Shown here: piece by piece, positions 17,461-25,444 of the stretch
Numbering within the stretch: the first letter of the stretch is position 1
How the letters are laid out: each line of letters begins with the position of its first letter
NCBI GenBank assembly: GCA_003167495.1
Contig: PMSX01000394.1
Location: 364 to 56,379 of the forward strand
Length of the DNA: 56,016 nucleotides
Reading direction: 5' to 3'
Source: Bryobacterales bacterium
GTDB taxonomy: Bacteria; Acidobacteriota; Terriglobia; Bryobacterales; Bryobacteraceae
Position numbers and translations under genes: made by a program
The notes under the pieces: generated by a model
Told to the model about the DNA's origin: nothing
What the model saw: the letters and a program-made list of their open reading frames with translations, nothing else
Databases searched by the model: none

Positions 17461-18257
17461 CGAACCTCTGGCCTCCCGACGAGAATCCAGAATTTTGAGG
17501 GGGGGCGTCGATTCAGAATTCTTGTTTTGAGCGGCCGTAAGTGCCAGCGCCAGCCATACCACGGCTTATAAATCTGCCAGCTAATGTTCAAGACCTGCTG
17601 GAGCCAATGCAGGGTCGGAATGTCCAGATACTCGATGCTCGCTAACGTATCTGAACGGTACCCATAAAGCTCAAAGAAATGTGAATGTTTCTCTTCGACC
17701 ATTCGCGCGCCGTGCTCAGGTTTATCATAAATGGGAGAGTCGAGAATGACAATCGAGCCGGTGGGCCGCAGGCACCGTTTAGCCTCATCCAAGGTCCGGA
17801 CGTAGTTAGAGGAGTAATGGAAGGACGCATTGAAGACAGCCAAGTCAATACTTCCCGATGGTAGGGGGATTCGGTCAAAATCTGATACGACTTTTGGAAA
17901 TAGCGTGGGATAGTGACGAGCCGCAGCCAAACCGTCGCGAGGGTCGTCGAAGATATCTATCGCCACGGGCAGGTGCTTACGAACTGAAAGCCGGTGCGAC
18001 AACCAACAATTACCGGCACCGAGGTCTAGGATATCGAGGGCTCTCTGCTCAAGTGTTTCCTTCGGCTCCAATATATGCCGAACGAAATATTCGTAGGTTT
18101 TTGCGCGCATGGCCCACATGGCTACGTTTTTATCGTTCGGGTTGCAATAAGGCAAAGAGCGGTAATATTCACTGTGATCAGACCCGCGTCCTTCCGCGTA
18201 TCTGATACAACGGTACTCTTCCAGGAATTTTCGACGGGCAGCATCGTCAATAGTCAT
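17457..18257 (-). CDS. Class I SAM-dependent methyltransferase
   Basis: A 266-residue methyltransferase with the SAM loop LDLGAGNCWLSHRL and the strand end PVAIDIFDD. About 70 residues precede the SAM loop, including MWAMRAKTYEYFVRHIL, which resembles the cap of small-molecule methyltransferases. The C-terminal 60 residues are rich in Trp and Arg (WQIYKPWYGWRWHLRPL) and could contact a membrane or an acidic partner. ATGA overlaps join it to the genes on both sides. The substrate is unknown. Confidence 0.82.
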   Translation of the reverse strand: MTIDDAARRKFLEEYRCIRYAEGRGSDHSEYYRSLPYCNPNDKNVAMWAMRAKTYEYFVRHILEPKETLEQRALDILDLGAGNCWLSHRLSVRKHLPVAIDIFDDPRDGLAAARHYPTLFPKVVSDFDRIPLPSGSIDLAVFNASFHYSSNYVRTLDEAKRCLRPTGSIVILDSPIYDKPEHGARMVEEKHSHFFELYGYRSDTLASIEYLDIPTLHWLQQVLNISWQIYKPWYGWRWHLRPLKTRILNRRPPSKFWILVGRPEVR

Positions 18258-18997
18258 AATCGTTCTAGGATGTACAGAGTATGATCCGATAATGACCGCA
18301 GAACGCGCCGATGCGCCAGCCGTTCATCAATCGCCGTAAGATTGGCGACCAAGTGCTGGCTGACGGCCGCGTAGGAAGCCGGAACGCACAACCCGATTCC
18401 CAGATATCGTTTTAAACGAAAGTACGGATCAAAAGTCGAGATGATGAAATTGTTCGAGAAGTAAAAGACATTTCCGGCGAGTTCCGAACGACTGTGGCCG
18501 CTCAGCCGCCGAAATGCTTTCTTCAGATTGCCGTGCAAGAGGTAATATCCAATTTCCCATGCGCAGATCCGTCCGAGAAAGCAAAGAGCCAGGTGTCCAC
18601 CCTTGCGAATCAATCTGGCTAAGGCACGCGCCGCCAAGTCGAGTCCTTCGACACAATTGAGAGCACCGAAATTTGATATTGCTCCATCGAATCCCAGTTG
18701 CAAGCTGTTGAGGCTCTCGATGGGCCATACTTGAGCGTCGACTCCACGTCTTTTCGCAACCTCAATCATCTTGGGCGAACTATCAATACCGTAGACCTGA
18801 ACGCCTCGCGATTGAAAATGGAGAGCATCAATTCCCGTCCCACACCCCACGTCCAGGATTCGATTACCCTGCTGAAACAACGGATCCACAGCTCTCCAAA
18901 CAGCGTTGCGCTGTGACATTCCTATTGCGGTGGAGCTCCAAAGCCGGTCATAGTCTTCGGCAATTTTATCGAACGACGGTTTGAAGGATTGGTACAT
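18254..18997 (-). CDS. Class I SAM-dependent methyltransferase
   Basis: A 247-residue methyltransferase with the canonical loop ILDVGCGTGIDALHF and VYGIDSSPKMIEVAK. After the core it has an insertion (about 140-200) with hydrophobic and basic stretches (GRICAWEIGYYLLHG), a layout seen in enzymes acting on lipids or quinones; that similarity is weak. It is the first of the three methyltransferases in the operon, 5 bp after radical SAM protein D and overlapping the next gene by 4 bp. Confidence 0.85.
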   Translation of the reverse strand: MYQSFKPSFDKIAEDYDRLWSSTAIGMSQRNAVWRAVDPLFQQGNRILDVGCGTGIDALHFQSRGVQVYGIDSSPKMIEVAKRRGVDAQVWPIESLNSLQLGFDGAISNFGALNCVEGLDLAARALARLIRKGGHLALCFLGRICAWEIGYYLLHGNLKKAFRRLSGHSRSELAGNVFYFSNNFIISTFDPYFRLKRYLGIGLCVPASYAAVSQHLVANLTAIDERLAHRRVLRSLSDHTLYILERL

Positions 18998-19002
18998 AGC
19001 GG

Positions 19003-20349
19003 CTACGCCTCCACCTCGTCGCGAGTCATTCTAAGTCCCTCGCGCGCCGCCAACGTCCTAGTTGGATCTGGCGTTTGAGAAAGTTCGCTTTTTAGAAGCT
19101 CGTCCGCGTGTTGATAAAAGCGCCGCGAGTGCCGGCCTTTAATGCGGATCTCGCGATCCGTCGTTTCCGTCCATTTTCCCAGTGTGATGAGTCGGGAGGA
19201 CACACGCTCGTAATAGGGAGTGCCTTTTATTGGATAGGAGACGGTCGTGAAACACACATCAGGCTGACACGCTTTTGCATGCTCGACGGTTAGCTCGATA
19301 TCTTCAATCTCTTCGCCGTCATAACCCCACATCAGAAACATTCCCGTTTCTATCCCATAGGACTTGCATAGGTGGACCGCCGAACGGACTTGGTCTACGG
19401 TAACCCCGCGTTGCATTGCGTTCAGAATCCTTTGGGAGCCACTTTCAGATCCGATCCAGACTCGAAAGCAGCGAAGATCAGCCAATGTCCGAGCGACTTT
19501 TTCGTTCACGCGATCTGCTCGGGTGATGCATTCGAACGGAATCGATAATCGCCGGCGACGCATTTCGGCGGCAAACTCGAACAACCAGCCGTGGTGAATC
19601 GTGAAAACGTCGTCGGCCAGCCATAACATATCTGGGTTGTAGCGCTCGAGGATCCACTCCACTTCATTCACAACCGCATTCGGCGAACGGCGGCGATGCG
19701 TCATTCCGTACACTGAGTGACTGCACCAATTGCACCGATAAGGGCAACCGCGCGCCGTGATGAGCGAAACAGAACCTTTCCCGTGGAATTTACGCCAAGT
19801 ATCGAGGTAGCGCGGCATATCGATTTGATCGCGATCCGGCCACGGTTGGGCATCTAGATCCTTGATTAGCGGAGCCGACTCGGTTGTGACAAGTTGTCCA
19901 TCCGCGGTCCTATAGACAAGGCCGCCGATGCTCGACCAAGCTTCCCGGTGCGCCGAACACCGTAAGAAACTTTCGAGCGCCAACTCGCCTTCGCCGACAA
20001 TCACTACGTCCGCGCCCGAATCAAGGTACTGTTCCGGGTAATTGGCTGGCTCAGGCCCACCCACGATGACCGTCCAACCGGATTCACGAGCAGAACGGAT
20101 GATTTCCAGTGCATTGACTCTGGTCATCAGATTTGCGTAAACACCAACCACAGCAGGAGGGCCACAACGCAGGAGCTGAAATAATTCATTCCTCGAACCA
20201 AAGGTCGAATCGTATATTTCGACATCGAACCCTTTATTCCGGAGGTGGGACGAGAGATACAGAAGGCCCAGAGGAGCATAGGGCTTCATAATCTGCTGCT
20301 CCTTAGGGTCCTCAAAAAGAAAATAGGCGTGAGTCAAAAGGAGCTTCAT
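19003..20349 (-). CDS. Cobalamin-binding-domain radical SAM protein (D)
   Basis: A 448-residue protein. The cobalamin-type domain covers about 1-150 (VIVGGPEPANYPEQYL, VVIVGEGE) and the radical SAM core has C-x3-C-x2-C at Cys202, 206 and 209 within ARGCPYRCNWCSH. It resembles protein C throughout (RSPNAVVNEV, LWLADDVFTI, WIGSESGSQRIL), so the two are a diverged paralogous pair. It lacks the C-terminal W-R-x4 motif of A, B and E. The last 70 residues are charged. An ATGA overlap couples it to C. Likely a carbon methylase or cyclase; substrate unknown. Confidence 0.9.
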   Translation of the reverse strand: MKLLLTHAYFLFEDPKEQQIMKPYAPLGLLYLSSHLRNKGFDVEIYDSTFGSRNELFQLLRCGPPAVVGVYANLMTRVNALEIIRSARESGWTVIVGGPEPANYPEQYLDSGADVVIVGEGELALESFLRCSAHREAWSSIGGLVYRTADGQLVTTESAPLIKDLDAQPWPDRDQIDMPRYLDTWRKFHGKGSVSLITARGCPYRCNWCSHSVYGMTHRRRSPNAVVNEVEWILERYNPDMLWLADDVFTIHHGWLFEFAAEMRRRRLSIPFECITRADRVNEKVARTLADLRCFRVWIGSESGSQRILNAMQRGVTVDQVRSAVHLCKSYGIETGMFLMWGYDGEEIEDIELTVEHAKACQPDVCFTTVSYPIKGTPYYERVSSRLITLGKWTETTDREIRIKGRHSRRFYQHADELLKSELSQTPDPTRTLAAREGLRMTRDEVEA

Positions 20350-21734
20350 GCAACCTCTGAAATTGGTAGAGGCTCACTGGGCCTTAGACGGTGCACCTCA
20401 GCCCATGCATCTTCGATTGCAACAGTCTTTTCAGGATTTCTTACTTCGAGGTGAAGAGCGTGGGCCAGTGCGCGATATAAGTCTGTTGAAAATGTTCCTT
20501 TAAACATCATCGCGAGATCGCCGCTCTCTGACCAATTGGTCTTTTGACTTATCTGGGAAGAAACAATTTGAAAAAACTTTGTCCCAGGCAAAGGATAGGA
20601 AACCGAAACACCCACATCATCTGGTTCTGTCCTCCGGACCATTCGAATGGTCGATTCAATATCGGCCCAGGTTTCTCCCGGGTAGCCAAACTGCAGGAAC
20701 CAGCCCGTTCGAATTCCATGCCGCTTAAGGTTCTCCCGCGCTTGATATATTTGCCCAATCCGAGTGCCTTTATCCATAGCTTCCAGGATGCGCTGGGACC
20801 CGGATTCAGCGCCCATCCAGACTTCCAGACACCCCGCCCGCTTCAGTTCTGCAACGGTATCGCGCGTCATAAGGTCGCACCTCGATTGCATTTTGAAGGG
20901 AATGCGAGCACCAAGCTTTTCTACGGCATCAGCAAACTCGATCGTCCAGCGCGCAGAGAGGGCAAAGATGTCGTCAGCAAACCAGATGTGGTCGGGCGAG
21001 TACCGTTTCTTGAGATGAAGCAGCTCCTGTGCGACGGAATGCGGTGATCGAACGTTGTAATTATTCCCATAAATCGGTTTCGCACACCAGTTGCAGCGGT
21101 AAGGACAGCCTCGACTCGAAATCAGATTGAGCGAGAAGAAGCCATGCTTTGCGAGCCAGACTTCGCGATAACGGCTTAAGTCAATCAGATCCCACGCGGG
21201 TGGAGGTAGCTCGTCCAATTTCGTCCGCAGTTTTCGCGGCAATGTACGGAGCAGTCTACCAGTGTCTTGGTCTCTGCACGCGAGCCCGGCAATTTCATTT
21301 GGACTCTTCTGTGCAGTAAGCTGGCGGATCGTTTCTTCCGGTTCACCGATGACCACATAATCGAACCCGGCGTTCAGATACTCTTCGACGTGATCTGTTG
21401 AATCCGATCCATGAACCGCGGTTGGGCACCCGAACTCACGCGCCATGCTCGCCGTCCAGAATGCGAGCTCCCTATTGCGAGAAAGGCACATCTTTGTTAG
21501 AAAGTTAAAGCCGTCTTCACAGACAATAACGAAGCAAGGAGTCATCAACTCGACCGATCTCCTAAGCTTCTCTTCGGGTGCCTCGAGCGTGACATCGCAG
21601 ACCTGAACGGTATGGCCCTGCTGGCGAAGGACTGAGGCAACAAGCAGTGTCTGAAGCGGCGGATACGGCTCCATTTTCTGACGCTGTTTGTCGTCGTAAA
21701 AGACATGGTTGCTGTGGGTGAGGAGTATGTTCAT
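20346..21734 (-). CDS. Cobalamin-binding-domain radical SAM protein (C)
   Basis: A 462-residue protein with the cobalamin-type domain (about 1-160; VIGEPEETI) and a radical SAM core with C-x3-C-x2-C at Cys210, 214 and 217 (SSRGCPYRCNWC). HIWFADDIFAL and WMGAESGSQRILEAM place it beside protein D as a paralogue. The N-terminal domain has extra Cys residues (67, 72, 83, 103) not matched in D. It follows protein B by 16 bp. The likely chemistry is methyl transfer from cobalamin to an unactivated carbon; no product can be named. Confidence 0.9.
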   Translation of the reverse strand: MNILLTHSNHVFYDDKQRQKMEPYPPLQTLLVASVLRQQGHTVQVCDVTLEAPEEKLRRSVELMTPCFVIVCEDGFNFLTKMCLSRNRELAFWTASMAREFGCPTAVHGSDSTDHVEEYLNAGFDYVVIGEPEETIRQLTAQKSPNEIAGLACRDQDTGRLLRTLPRKLRTKLDELPPPAWDLIDLSRYREVWLAKHGFFSLNLISSRGCPYRCNWCAKPIYGNNYNVRSPHSVAQELLHLKKRYSPDHIWFADDIFALSARWTIEFADAVEKLGARIPFKMQSRCDLMTRDTVAELKRAGCLEVWMGAESGSQRILEAMDKGTRIGQIYQARENLKRHGIRTGWFLQFGYPGETWADIESTIRMVRRTEPDDVGVSVSYPLPGTKFFQIVSSQISQKTNWSESGDLAMMFKGTFSTDLYRALAHALHLEVRNPEKTVAIEDAWAEVHRLRPSEPLPISEVA

Positions 21735-21750
21735 GCGTCGTCCGCCTTCG

Positions 21751-23262
21751 TTATTGAACCTGCCTAAGTTTTCGGCTTAGCGGATCTCCCGTTAGCAGGG
21801 AACGCCGGAGTGCCAGCCAGTGCTGCGGCATCGACAGCCAGAGTTCAACCGGCACGGAGAAGAAATTGTGTTTCAGGCGCCAATGCAGAGACTTCTGCAG
21901 CAGGCGTATCGCGCCCTTGCCGATTTCGGAATGCGACTTTCTGATTCGTTTTGCTAACTGGTTCGCGAGCATGAAGTAAGACATGCTGCGTGACAAACCT
22001 GTGGTTGCTGCCACACTGAGCCACGGGAGCTCGGCCTGTCCCAGACCGATGGACGACCATTCTTCGAGAGTTTGCGGTTCATACAATCCAGCCTCACGCA
22101 GTTCCGGCCAGATTGGGATGCCTGGGTATGGCGTGAACAGGTTTGGAGAGAAAGTGACATTCTCATATTGCTCCGCGATTTCGCCCATGACACGCAGGGT
22201 CTCCTCACGGTGTCGTTCTTGTTCCCCCGGGTATCCAAAGATCAGGTTGTAGGTTACGCGAATGCCAGCGTCGCGGCACTTTCGGGCGGCTTCGAACATG
22301 TCTGCAATCTCCTGGTGGGCCTTGTGCATCTTGCGCAGAATCTCTGGGGACGCGGATTCGGTCCCAAATCCGATGTGGCTGACTCCGCTCCTGGCCAATA
22401 ACCAGACATCCTCATCAGTGAGACGGCACAGCAGGTCAGTGGATGCCTGAAAGGTCCAACGAAACTTTAGCCCGCTTTCGATGAATCCACGTGCCAAGGC
22501 GATAGCACGGCGTGTATCGACCAGAAAATTCGAGTCCACCAAAGAGATTTCGTCGAGCCGATATGTGGTGACAAGGTTCACGACCTCGCTCACAACGCCG
22601 TCAACAGTTAACGGATTGAAGCGGCGATTGTAGAACACCATGTCTGTGCAATAGTTGCATGCGTAAGGACACCCGATGCTGGTCGCATACGGCAACTTGC
22701 GCCCACCTGTAGCCTTGGCGTAGGGCTCGAAGTCCACCAGATCATAGGCTGGTGTTGGCAAACTACTCAATGGCGATGACGGACGATCCTGATTCTCAAT
22801 GATGTTTCCGTTTCGCTTAAACCAGCAACCCGCGACGAGATCAAGGCTTGCCCCGCTAGATTGTCGATTGAGAATTTCGGTGAGGGTTCGCTCGCCTTGA
22901 TGGCGCACAACTATGTCGACAAAACTCTCTCGCAAGGTTTGCCCGCTGAGCAACGTTGGGTGCCAGCCGCCATAGATGATGGGCAGATCGGGGCGGACCT
23001 GACGCACGACCTTGCTCGCGGCGATGGCATCCATGATCATAGGGCCCGTAAGTACCGAAGTTCCGAATGAGAAGGCATCCTTGACCTCCTCGCCAATAAC
23101 ATGCAGAAACGATGGCGTAACTGCACCATCAATGACCACCGGGAGAAATCCCTGCTCCCGAATAGAAGCTGCCAGGGAAAGCAGACCGAGGGGGGGGCCG
23201 AAGACCTTACCCTCGTAAGGGGGTGAGAAAAGCACGACCTTCCTGAATGGCTTGGTCAACAA
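21751..23262 (-). CDS. Cobalamin-binding-domain radical SAM protein (B)
   Basis: A 503-residue protein with a cobalamin-type domain (about 1-160; LPIIYGGWHPTLL, VRHQGERTL) and a radical SAM core with C-x3-C-x2-C at Cys198, 202 and 205. It is closely similar to protein A in the core (RWTFQASTDLL against DWSIQASTNLV; NLFTPYPGIPIW against NIFTPYPGSPIM). The last 100 residues hold the shared motif W-R-x4-[FV]-[YF]-x2-P-x-E-L from about 461, followed by a basic tail. It overlaps protein A by 7 bp. B12-radical methylases of the BchE/HpnJ style have this overall layout, but I do not claim either function. Confidence 0.9.
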   Translation of the reverse strand: MLTKPFRKVVLFSPPYEGKVFGPPLGLLSLAASIREQGFLPVVIDGAVTPSFLHVIGEEVKDAFSFGTSVLTGPMIMDAIAASKVVRQVRPDLPIIYGGWHPTLLSGQTLRESFVDIVVRHQGERTLTEILNRQSSGASLDLVAGCWFKRNGNIIENQDRPSSPLSSLPTPAYDLVDFEPYAKATGGRKLPYATSIGCPYACNYCTDMVFYNRRFNPLTVDGVVSEVVNLVTTYRLDEISLVDSNFLVDTRRAIALARGFIESGLKFRWTFQASTDLLCRLTDEDVWLLARSGVSHIGFGTESASPEILRKMHKAHQEIADMFEAARKCRDAGIRVTYNLIFGYPGEQERHREETLRVMGEIAEQYENVTFSPNLFTPYPGIPIWPELREAGLYEPQTLEEWSSIGLGQAELPWLSVAATTGLSRSMSYFMLANQLAKRIRKSHSEIGKGAIRLLQKSLHWRLKHNFFSVPVELWLSMPQHWLALRRSLLTGDPLSRKLRQVQ

Positions 23263-24752
23263 GAGACAACCTCGGTCGAAAGCTGCTGCGCGTCGACCTT
23301 CGGCTTTGAAGCGGGGAAAAGGACATTCGCCTTATTCTTCAACCAGAGCTCAACCGGCGCGGCGTAAACGTCGTGATCAAGTCGCCAGCGTGCGGGCAGG
23401 CTAATGGTTTTGTGGACTAGCCTGTTCACCGGATGCTTTTTTTGAACGCCAATAGGAACACGGTTAAATGCCACGCGCAGGTACTCACGCATCCGTTGCA
23501 CCCGCTGGTGCTGCCGCCCTTTCAACCATGGAAGCACCGTGTAGCGCGGAAAGAAGTCGGCCCAGCCCTCAAAGGTTTTCGGGACCTGGATGCCTAGTTC
23601 GAAGGCGCGCTTCATGATCGGGGAGCCCGGGTACGGTGTGAAAATGTTCGTCCAGAATTCAGCCGCAGGGTAGCGACGGCAGATTTTCATGATGAGGCTG
23701 ATGGACTCGCGCCGCTCAACGTCAGACTCGCCTGGAAATCCGAAAATTATGTTGAACGAAGGGCGGATACCTGCCTGGCTCAGCATATCGGCCGCCAGGT
23801 GGATCGTCTCCAGCTTCTGAAAGTCCTTGTTCATCAGATGGAGAATTTTCTTCGAGCCCGAATCGGCCCCCTGGGCCACCTGCGAGAGACCGGCTCGGCG
23901 CAGTAATTTCAACTCCTCGACCGTCAGGCGCGTGACAAGGTTAGTCGACGCCTGAATACTCCAGTCAAACTTCACCCCGCTCCGCACCAGACCTTCTGCA
24001 ATCTTCACGGCTCGGTCACGGTCCACCAAGAAATTATCGTCGACGACCCACAGCAACTGAAGCCCGTAGCGGGCGACCAGATCGGTGACCTCTTCGACGA
24101 CCTGTTCAGCATCGAGGGCATTCCATTTGCGGCCATATAGTCCTTCATTTGTGCAATAGGCACAGTTATAGGGGCATGCAAGACTCGAAGTGTACATTGC
24201 CCAGCGTCGTCCGCAAACTCTTTCATATGCATCAAAATCCGCAAGATGGTATGCCTTGGGCGGCAATTCTCGAATTGGTTTTAGCGGACGAGGCTGATTA
24301 AAGACCAGCCGCCCTTCTTCTTTGAACCCGACTCCTGCGATGCCCTTGAATGACTCACCCGCCTCAATGTGCCGGACAATCTCCAGAAGGGCATCTTCAC
24401 CTTGACCGACAACCACGACGTCGACGTCCTTACATGCCAGCGTTTGATCGGGCAGAAGGGATGGATGCCAGCCACCGAGAATCACTGGCTTGTGTGGATA
24501 TCGTTCTTTCACCGCCCGCGCGATCTGCGCCGTCTCTCGAATCATTGGTCCAGTAACCAAGGACACGGCAAGGCAAAGTGCATCTTCGAGTTCGTTTAGC
24601 ACTTCATTCTGAAAATCTGGTGTGATTGTGGAGTCGATGATCCGGACTTCGTAACCTGCCCGCAATAGCGGAGTCGAGACGGCCAGAATGGCTAGTGGTG
24701 CGGTGGCTTCTTGGCTAGAAAAGGCAGGAAAGAAAAATATCACTTTCTTCAT
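23256..24752 (-). CDS. Cobalamin-binding-domain radical SAM protein (A), first gene of the operon
   Basis: A 498-residue protein with a cobalamin-type domain (about 1-150; VILGGWHPSLLPDQTL, VVVVGQGEDALL) and a radical SAM core with C-x3-C-x2-C at Cys193, 197 and 200 (LACPYNCAYC). The core has LWVVDDNFLVDRDRAV and FNIIFGFPGE, matching protein B. The shared C-terminal motif starts near residue 456. It opens a ten-gene minus-strand run in which no gap exceeds 16 bp. A direct-repeat operator lies about 110 bp upstream, in the region it shares with the divergent secreted-protein and polysaccharide-export genes. Confidence 0.9.
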   Translation of the reverse strand: MKKVIFFFPAFSSQEATAPLAILAVSTPLLRAGYEVRIIDSTITPDFQNEVLNELEDALCLAVSLVTGPMIRETAQIARAVKERYPHKPVILGGWHPSLLPDQTLACKDVDVVVVGQGEDALLEIVRHIEAGESFKGIAGVGFKEEGRLVFNQPRPLKPIRELPPKAYHLADFDAYERVCGRRWAMYTSSLACPYNCAYCTNEGLYGRKWNALDAEQVVEEVTDLVARYGLQLLWVVDDNFLVDRDRAVKIAEGLVRSGVKFDWSIQASTNLVTRLTVEELKLLRRAGLSQVAQGADSGSKKILHLMNKDFQKLETIHLAADMLSQAGIRPSFNIIFGFPGESDVERRESISLIMKICRRYPAAEFWTNIFTPYPGSPIMKRAFELGIQVPKTFEGWADFFPRYTVLPWLKGRQHQRVQRMREYLRVAFNRVPIGVQKKHPVNRLVHKTISLPARWRLDHDVYAAPVELWLKNKANVLFPASKPKVDAQQLSTEVVSC

Positions 24753-24863
24753 GAAGTAGCCGCCTCGTGCCTGCTGATCGACCGATCAGAGGCCCTTAAT
24801 GGGTGATCTCCGTTCCACACATGACTAGTATGAGGGCGAATCGAGATCAAGTTGTTCGTCGGA

Positions 24864-24880
24864 TGTAAACAAAACGTAAA
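24864..24880 (-). promoter_or_regulatory. Direct-repeat operator, TTTACG-ttttg-TTTACA
   Basis: Reading toward the radical SAM operon, the half-sites are 11 bp apart. The next 13 bases (TCCGACGAACAAC) closely match those after the site at 38119 (TCCTGCGAACATC), so the shared element is longer than the two half-sites. It lies about 110 bp upstream of gene A. Confidence 0.6.
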
Positions 24881-24962
24881 TGCTGGCGTAGGATGCTTTT
24901 CGACCTCGATACCTGACGACTCGGTATTCTTCTAGCAAGTCCGTCCGGGTCCCTCAGCGGGT

Positions 24963-24979
24963 TTCACAAATCATTTACA
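24963..24979 (+). promoter_or_regulatory. Direct-repeat operator, TTCACA-aatca-TTTACA
   Basis: Plus-strand copy of the repeat with 11-bp period, 88 bp upstream of the small secreted protein and ahead of the polysaccharide export genes. Sixteen bases after TTTACA there is a TAGGCT that could serve as a weak -10 element. Confidence 0.6.
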
Positions 24980-25066
24980 CATTGGGGATGTATTGTAGGC
25001 TCCTCGCCAATAACATTGTGTGTAGCGAGGAACTCATCCAATTTGCCTCGCAAGATGAAAGGCTAT

Positions 25067-25414
25067 ATGAAACTTACCAAGCTCGTACTCTGTCCTTTTG
25101 CACTCTCCCTAGCGCTTGGAGGAAAGGCAAACGTCACCCTCGACGGGCAGATCATGGATCGACAATGCGCGCAGATGCACTCTCACGACAATATGATGAA
25201 GGCGGAAGGCGCTACAAACGAGAAGGAATGCACCGTAGCGTGCGTAAAGAATGGCGACAAGTTCGCATTGCTCGACTCAATCACCAACACCGTGTATTTG
25301 ATCGATAACGATAAGAAGGTGAGAAGCTTCGCTGGTCAGCGAGTGCATATTAGCGGGTCCTACGATAAAGATTCAGAAGTGCTCGAGATAGCGACTATCC
25401 TGGCAGCCAAGTAA
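25067..25414 (+). CDS. Small secreted protein, DUF5818-like
   Basis: A 115-residue protein with a short signal peptide (LVLCPFALSLALGGKA) and a compact domain with VTLDGQIMDRQCAQMHSH, ECTVACVKNGDKFALLDS and QRVHISGSYD. Small exported domains of this pattern are common in Acidobacteriota; the role is unknown. The ATG at 25067 is preceded by AAAGG at good spacing, while starts at 25016 and 25055 would push the signal peptide inward. Four Cys and several His residues leave metal or disulfide binding possible. It sits 30 bp before the export protein and may be in the same transcript. Confidence 0.7.
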   Translation: MKLTKLVLCPFALSLALGGKANVTLDGQIMDRQCAQMHSHDNMMKAEGATNEKECTVACVKNGDKFALLDSITNTVYLIDNDKKVRSFAGQRVHISGSYDKDSEVLEIATILAAK

Positions 25415-25444
25415 TCACCGCAGGGGTTCAAAGCAAAACGCGCC

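Larger units (their letters stand above)
24753..25066. promoter_or_regulatory. Divergent promoter region between the radical SAM operon and the export genes
   Basis: A 314-bp intergenic region with two direct-repeat sites in opposite directions. The site at 24864-24880 faces the radical SAM operon and the one at 24963-24979 faces the plus-strand genes. No riboswitch fold, including a cobalamin one, was recognised. Nothing else of note is visible. Confidence 0.55.

Noticed and set aside
24753-25066. Cobalamin riboswitch before the B12-type radical SAM operon
   Set aside because: No B12-box-like sequence was recognised on either strand; only the direct repeats stand out.
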